Of a DNA stretch of 64,000 nucleotides, positions 59,471 through 64,000 are shown one piece after another. The notes under the pieces were generated by a model, which was given only the letters and a program-made list of their open reading frames with translations, made no database searches and had not been told where the DNA came from. This stretch comes from Scylla paramamosain (taxonomy: Eukaryota > Arthropoda > Malacostraca > Decapoda > Portunidae), in assembly GCF_035594125.1 (NCBI RefSeq), contig NC_087171.1:16933267-16997266 (forward strand), in the 5' to 3' direction. The position numbers and the translations under genes were made by a program. The stretch's first letter is position 1; every line of letters begins with the position of its first letter.

Positions 59471-60401
59471 CCGAACACACCTTTGTCCTTCTCTACCCCT
59501 CTTCCGAAGGCCCTTGAGTCTCCTGCCCCACACCTCCAGGCAAGTGTAAATGCGGGGGAATGGAATCTGTGAGATGTCTTGCAGAAGTCTCCTGGGTGAG
59601 CCTTGGCGCTATTTACATGGAAATAGCGTTCAGCTGCATTAGGCCAGGGAATGCGAGGGAGAGGGAGAGAGTCGCGTGTCTTGGGAAGGATAGGATCATT
59701 TAAGCTCTCCATTACCTACCCACACTTACACCTACGCACATCTACGCGCTCCCTCCCCCCTCCAAACACACACACGTGGAAAATGTATGGCAAATAAAGT
59801 CCTGATGCGCAGATGACTTTGTTGGTCTTCTCGTTTCTTATGATTTTACAGAATAATGCGTATTATCTTGAGAGGCTATTCAAACTCAATGATAGACTTG
59901 TCCATTGAAAGAGCACAGCTTTCTACCCGCCTCCACACTAAAGCAATGACACACGCGTCCACTTAAGCCATGTTTCTATTCATGTTTTGGCTGTTAACAT
60001 TTTCTGAAGGTAATGCGGAATTTGCTCCAGAACTTACCTGTGTTCAGAAGCTCTTGCGTTAAGTTTTGAGCTTTTGAAATGATCGCCGCCCACATGTTAC
60101 TTAAGCTGATTGCATATTGTAAACGTTGTGGGTGAATAGGGATGTTTGTGGTGCCCTCTTGTGACTAAGGGCAGCAGACATGACAGGAGGTTTTGTGGCA
60201 GTTTGGCAGTGTGGAGGCAGGGATGTAAAGGTATTGTTGAGTTTGAAGATAAGGTTGTAATTCCAGACTCTTGTGATTCAGACACCATTAAAAATGGCTT
60301 TGCTATTCCATCAGAAAAATTAGAAAACTGTGGTTATATTGTTGTTATTTTCATGTGTCCATCCAATCGTCGATGAGCCTATTGAAAGGGTGTGTGGTTC
60401 T
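59471..60401. other. Non-coding stretch upstream of the main gene
   Basis: Microsatellite-free. Contains the perfect 8-bp inverted repeat CGCTATTT/AAATAGCG at 59607-59628 and a 76-codon frame at 60146-60376 without support. Confidence 0.5.
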
Positions 60402-60419
60402 GACATCTTACTTTTGCAG
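60402..60419 (+). other. Candidate splice acceptor upstream of the main gene
   Basis: GACATCTTACTTTTGCAG ends at 60419. If used it places the 5' boundary of the main exon here and implies 5' untranslated exons further upstream, perhaps outside the recognisable sequence. Confidence 0.3.
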
Positions 60420-60533
60420 GTCTGCAGGCAAATGTGTCAGTGAAATTCAATTAGGGTATTACTGAAAACTCTGAACCCTGAAACCTAAAAGTGTTTACAA
60501 AGGAAAAATAATATTTTTTGTGTGTGTTTCGAA

Positions 60534-60679
60534 ATGAGCGATGAAGTGCACAGTGGCTGCGTGCGTAGTGAGCGTGTGATGTGAGAAGTGAGTGGTGAGT
60601 GCCGGTGCGGCATGGGCGAGGCAGCGGCTGACGCCAGTGGGGGAGTGTGATGCGTCCCCGCGCCTCTGCCACGCCATGA
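60534..60679 (+). promoter_or_regulatory. Chain of upstream ORFs before the main start codon
   Basis: Four short ATG frames precede the main start: 60534-60584 (16 codons), 60541-60579 (12), 60612-60650 (12) and 60650-60679 (9). The stop of the third overlaps the ATG of the fourth (TGATG). The stop of the fourth, TGA at 60677-60679, overlaps the main ATG at 60676 and the ATG next to it at 60679. If this segment is in the mRNA, such a layout would be expected to restrain or reinitiate translation. Confidence 0.35.
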
Positions 60680-62307
60680 TGGCGCTCTTCGGGATGGTCT
60701 GGCTACTCAAGGTTCGTAAACACTTGCGTCACTGCGCCCACTGCCGCGCCCACTTGAGAACCTGCGCACACTGTCGTGCGCGGCCGTCACCCTCCCTGCC
60801 GTCCATCATCACCTCGCGAGATTCAACTAAAGAGTCATGTGCTCAGGACTCCGCCTCGCAGACCTCTCCGCCTGAGCAGGATCGGACCAAAATTTCTCTT
60901 GACTTAGTGGCTCACCGTCCAGCCTGCGAGGATGACAGCGACAGTCAAGAAGGGCCCGACGGGGAGGGGCGTGGCCCTGGGCCGGGCGAGGAGGATGCCA
61001 GTGAGGGGGAGGACAGAACAGTGGAGGAAAGAGTCGACCCTCCACCCATGTCAGAGACAAGTGAGAGCGACGGAAGTACTGTTCCCTTTGACAGTAAAGT
61101 GTTCCCTGCAGTGACTGCCTCCACGCCGCTCCCACCACTCAGCCCAACTCCTCCGGTTCGTGAAGGGAGTAGATCTCCCAGACGGCCTCAAGATCCGGCT
61201 GTCAGTATAGCCCAGGAACCGTGTGAAAGTGTTTCCGGCTCCTTGGCCAGTCGCGTGTGTGGCTTGTACGGTGAGGATGTGCCACGGCGCGACCCGGCCA
61301 CTGCTGATAGACGGAGATCACTCTGTTCCATGAAAAGACGCAGCTTACCTGAGGTTGAGGATGAGGAGGCTAAAAATAACAGGACTTCCACACTGCCCAG
61401 ACAAGCCTCAACTGGTAGTGGTTACCGTTTTTGTTACACTCAAGGGCACACACATCCCAATGCTTACGTCCCCTTAGCTGGGTCAACACCACATCTTCCA
61501 CAAAATACCAGTAGTTCCCTTCCCACTTGGGACAAAACTACTCATTACTCACACATTAGTCAGGTTTCCACCAACACAGTTTCGGCCGTAACGCCACATG
61601 TTACACCAGCCGCCACTCTCCACACCCTCAGGTCTCCTCCGAGAGGCACCCGTATTAACTCTGGATCCACGCTATCTGCCGGGGGACGTGCTGGAGGGTG
61701 CATACGGTGGCTCGGATTCTAGTTCCCAGAGCGGTTCGCGTAGTTCGTACAGCGACCACAGCTTACCGCCCCCATTGCCCTTTTCCGAGGGAGCTATTCA
61801 CTACCTCCCTGCCCCCCCAGCTGTCAGCAACACGACCTTACAGTATCACCACCAGCTGCTTCCTCCCCCTGCAAGGGCTGAGAGTACCTACGGGAGGTGG
61901 CCTGAGGTGACCAGGCCGCCGAGTCCTCCCAGCCAACGCGTCCACTACAGAGATGGAGTGTGGTCCATCCCCACTCGTTCCAGTGTTGTCCACCTTCCTG
62001 GGGGCTGAATACCCCAGCTACGACCCCACTACAGTGCCGGGTCGCGACCGTCGCCCTTACGGTCAGGTGGATACCCAGACCTATTCATCGCAGGGGACGC
62101 GAGGCACCCTGCCCAGGACCCGCATCAACTCTAGGTATCAAGGCTCACCAGCGCGTCAAACTCGGAGTCATTCCCGCAGTCCGAGCCATCCCCGCATCAG
62201 GCTTGACCAGCTGGAGGGAAGCAGGCCACCCCCCCTTCCGGACTGGGGAGGACCAACCTCGGCGAGAACCTCCTACTGCGCGCTGCATGGTTACAGCAAA
62301 CCAAAAG
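60676..62307 (+). CDS. Ser/Pro-rich, probably disordered protein; main coding exon with two +1 frame breaks
   Basis: The start is an ATG-ATG pair with purine at -3, and an in-frame TGA lies at 60589. The first frame runs to about 61663, the second from about 61665 to 62003, the third to the donor at 62308. Two extra bases (one near GG at 61663-61664, one in the G5 run at 62000-62004) explain both switches. Treated as such, the protein would be about 549 residues. Residues 1-40 are basic and Cys/His-rich with a ten-residue duplication (LRHCAHCRAH, LRTCAHCRAR). An acidic stretch follows (DDSDSQEGPDGEG to EGEDRTVEE). The rest is Ser/Pro/Arg-rich with candidate SH3 ligands (LPPPLPF, RPPPLPDW) and two TRINS-containing segments. 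No catalytic domain, convincing signal peptide or membrane span is seen. A signalling or scaffold role is only a guess, and I do not recognise the family. The breaks may be assembly errors, a young pseudogene, or real. Confidence 0.6.
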
Positions 62308-62437
62308 GTAAGTGGCTGCAATTCTACCCGACATTAAAGATTTTGCCAACCGGAATTTTAGGCACAATTTAGCACGAAGTAATCACTGCTCTCTGTTTGC
62401 TTCTTCTTGCGTTATTTTTTTTCAACCTCATTTGCAG
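62308..62437 (+). other. Intron of 130 bases, GT-AG
   Basis: The donor AAAAG-GTAAGT is near consensus. The acceptor is preceded by a T-rich tract (TTATTTTTTTTCAACC) and ends TTTGCAG. The intron is in phase 1. Confidence 0.65.
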
Positions 62438-62457
62438 AACGAAAACCAGTATCCTGA
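62438..62457 (+). CDS. Terminal coding exon of the main gene
   Basis: Joining the single base left from the first exon gives Glu, then Arg-Lys-Pro-Val-Ser and TGA at 62455-62457. The protein would end SKPK-ERKPVS, in keeping with the basic, polar region before it. A 3' untranslated region would follow. Confidence 0.5.
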
Positions 62458-62506
62458 CTCACTCATCGTGTGCCCCTCCAGGAAATGTAAATCAGGTTAT
62501 TCTGAA

Positions 62507-62560
62507 GTGTGTGTGTGTGTGTGTGTGTGTGTGTTGTGTGTGTGTGTGTGTGTGTGTGTT
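62507..62560. repeat. (GT)n microsatellite with one TT slip
   Basis: GT run with one GTTGTG interruption at about 62534; it would lie in the 3' untranslated region of the main gene. Confidence 0.95.
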
Positions 62561-62666
62561 TACAGAAGTCTGCGGAAAGACTGCTTTATTTGGTTTGTTC
62601 TGTGCAAGTAGTACGTGCCAGAACGGTTCTGGATGCACTGGCAATGTTATTATTGTTTCTCCCTAA

Positions 62667-63010
62667 CAGGGAAAATATTTAGGCAACAAACATTCCATTA
62701 GTACTGAAAAGTTTTCCTGTTATCCTGAAGGCAAAGGCTGTCCATGAGACTTTAATTCCATCCTCGTGGCAGAGATGCCTTGCTGGGGTCAGCGTGCATC
62801 GTATCAAGCGAGGATGCCACCCGGGAGACCAGGCTGCCTCGGTGAAGCCACGATACCATTCCCGCGCCCCTCGAGGCCAGGGCACCGTCCTCGAGACCAG
62901 AAGGGTGCCGCCCCAGGTCGCAGTTCTGCTTTAAGTCGACTCGTTACCCTGAGTCACGTGACGGCTGGCGGCGACGCGCTCCTCAGGGAAAATATTTAGG
63001 AAAGTTTTCC
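62667..63010. repeat. Direct repeats flanking a GC-rich 300-base insert
   Basis: A perfect 17-base sequence CAGGGAAAATATTTAGG is found at 62667-62683 and 62984-63000. AAAGTTTTCC follows the first copy after 24 bases (62708-62717) and the second copy immediately (63001-63010). The intervening DNA at about 62760-62985 is much more GC- and CpG-rich than its surroundings. This could be a target-site duplication or a segmental duplication with a 24-base deletion. Confidence 0.55.
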
Positions 63011-63090
63011 AAGCTAAGGCTCCTAAAATTAAATTCATAATTCACTTAGTTTGCTCCTTCGAGGTGGCAGGTAAGATATGCCCGTGAATT

Positions 63091-63180
63091 GGGATATACC
63101 GTATTTCTTGCCTCGTAAGACGCCATTTTCTTATTAAAAAAAAAAAAAAGTAGGAGATTCTCTGCGTCTTACTATCTGAA
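63091..63180. mobile_element. Terminal fragment of a DNA-transposon-like repeat
   Basis: TACCGTATTTCTTGCCTCGTAAGACGCCATTTT followed by an A-run and then TCTGCGTCTTAC. GTAAGACGC (63115-63123) and GCGTCTTAC (63164-63172) are exact reverse complements. Ends of the type CCGTATTT...TAAGACGC with an internal GCGTCTTA are a recurring pattern of non-autonomous DNA transposons in animal genomes. Assignment to a superfamily is not possible from this fragment. Confidence 0.45.
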
Positions 63181-63427
63181 GGTCATGGTTGTTAGTGTAC
63201 CGGTCCTCACAAATCCGAGACACGTAACACAGAGCTGGAGTTACCTCGCTGTACAGTAACTAAATCCCTGCAATGGCTGGCTAAAGGAACTCTCTATACC
63301 TGAAGCCACTTTGGACTTGCACGAGGCAGCAGCAATACTGTGCCACTTATATACTGCGATGCTGGCGCGAGGACTGTGTGTACATGTTGCTAGTCTGGAA
63401 ATCAAGTCTATATTGTCGGTAACCTAG

Positions 63428-63433
63428 AATAAA
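63428..63433 (+). terminator. Candidate poly(A) signal AATAAA
   Basis: First AATAAA after the TGA of the main gene, about 970 bases downstream; further AATAAA motifs lie at 63864-63869 and about 63891. Choice among them cannot be made from sequence. Confidence 0.25.
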
Positions 63434-64000
63434 TTAAATCAAATGAAAATTCTTTGGGCCTTTATTGAGTACAGACAAAGCGTACGTTAGCTCATGGCAA
63501 TTCATTATGTAGATTGTGCGATGAATCGTTTGTGTTACCCATTTAATTTTATTGATAAATTTTGATTTTTAGTACAATTGTCGGAACTTGGAATTTAAAA
63601 GTTTATTCTTTACTTACCCAATGTACCAGCAGCAGACTTACCAGAATAGTGACCCCACCGACGCCGCCGAGGCACATTTTGATTACTGTGCTTGGCCTAA
63701 GAACCTCGCCCACTGCAGGACGCGTGCTGGCAATGTAGCAAGAAAGGAAGCTTTGGTTGGGCTCACATCATGTACTAATTATCATCAAGAGTACCTGCCG
63801 TGCCTCAAAGTAGCAAATCTTTTGTCTTGAAGGAGTGGTGGGTGAATATGTCTTTGGGCGTATAATAAACATGCATATACTTCACAGGAAAATAAAGAAG
63901 CTAAGTGAAAAACGTGATTAATTTGTTCAAGTAATAGTTAAATTTAACATCAAAATTATTGTTGTAAACCTAATCATTCACCTTGTTACATGTAAAGTTT
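63434..64000. other. Non-coding end of the window
   Basis: AT-rich unique sequence; an 80-codon frame at 63588-63830 has no acceptor or motif support. Confidence 0.5.

Noticed and set aside
60146..60376. 76-codon frame upstream of the main gene
   Set aside because: Non-ATG opening, no motif and no donor at its end.
61632..61722. A 91-base intron explaining the first frame switch of the main gene
   Set aside because: Length suits the frame, but the donor GTCTCC and acceptor tract are weak, and it would remove in-frame sequence similar in character to its surroundings. Kept only as an alternative.
63588..63830. 80-codon frame as a further exon of the main gene
   Set aside because: No good acceptor, and the gene already has a consistent stop at 62455 after a strong intron.

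Overview
This window looks like animal nuclear DNA, most probably from an arthropod and within that a decapod crustacean (crab or shrimp type). The evidence is indirect. There are no operons or bacterial signals, one small GT-AG intron is visible, and there is a very heavy load of long, mostly perfect dinucleotide microsatellites. By hand count there are about 43 AG/CT tracts (about 4.1 kb), 38 AC/GT tracts (about 2.6 kb), four long AT tracts and a dozen trinucleotide tracts (CCT, CCA, ATT, GTT, CAT). Together they make up roughly 12% of the window. No rRNA, intact tRNA, CRISPR array or full-length transposon was found. The organism assignment is inference.

Layout. From 1 to about 22.4 kb there is microsatellite-rich non-coding DNA, with a tRNA-derived relic near 9.6 kb, a TAAT-rich candidate regulatory block near 18.7-18.95 kb, GC-rich blocks near 8.5 and 20 kb, and a poly(A)-ended retroposon-like piece near 21.8-22.04 kb. 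At 22.47-23.17 kb lies a good candidate terminal exon coding a 137-residue, extremely acidic protein. From 23.2 to 60 kb the sequence is again mostly non-coding. It holds tRNA-derived SINE-like relics near 28.15 and 44.65 kb, a possible broken membrane-protein ORF on the minus strand at 32.5-33.1 kb, a 34-bp minisatellite at 36.9 kb, and several purine- or pyrimidine-biased domains that look like decayed microsatellites. At 60.4-62.5 kb is the best gene of the window: a plus-strand gene for a Ser/Pro-rich, probably disordered protein of about 549 residues. Its large exon is cut by two apparent +1 frame breaks, it has a 130-base intron, and its start is preceded by a chain of overlapping upstream ORFs. 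The remaining 1.5 kb holds a partial duplication around a GC-rich insert and a terminal fragment of a DNA-transposon-like repeat.

The genes do not visibly form a shared pathway, and none could be assigned to a named family from sequence alone. Long open frames across the repeat tracts are artefacts of di- and trinucleotide repeats lacking stop codons and were not annotated as genes.
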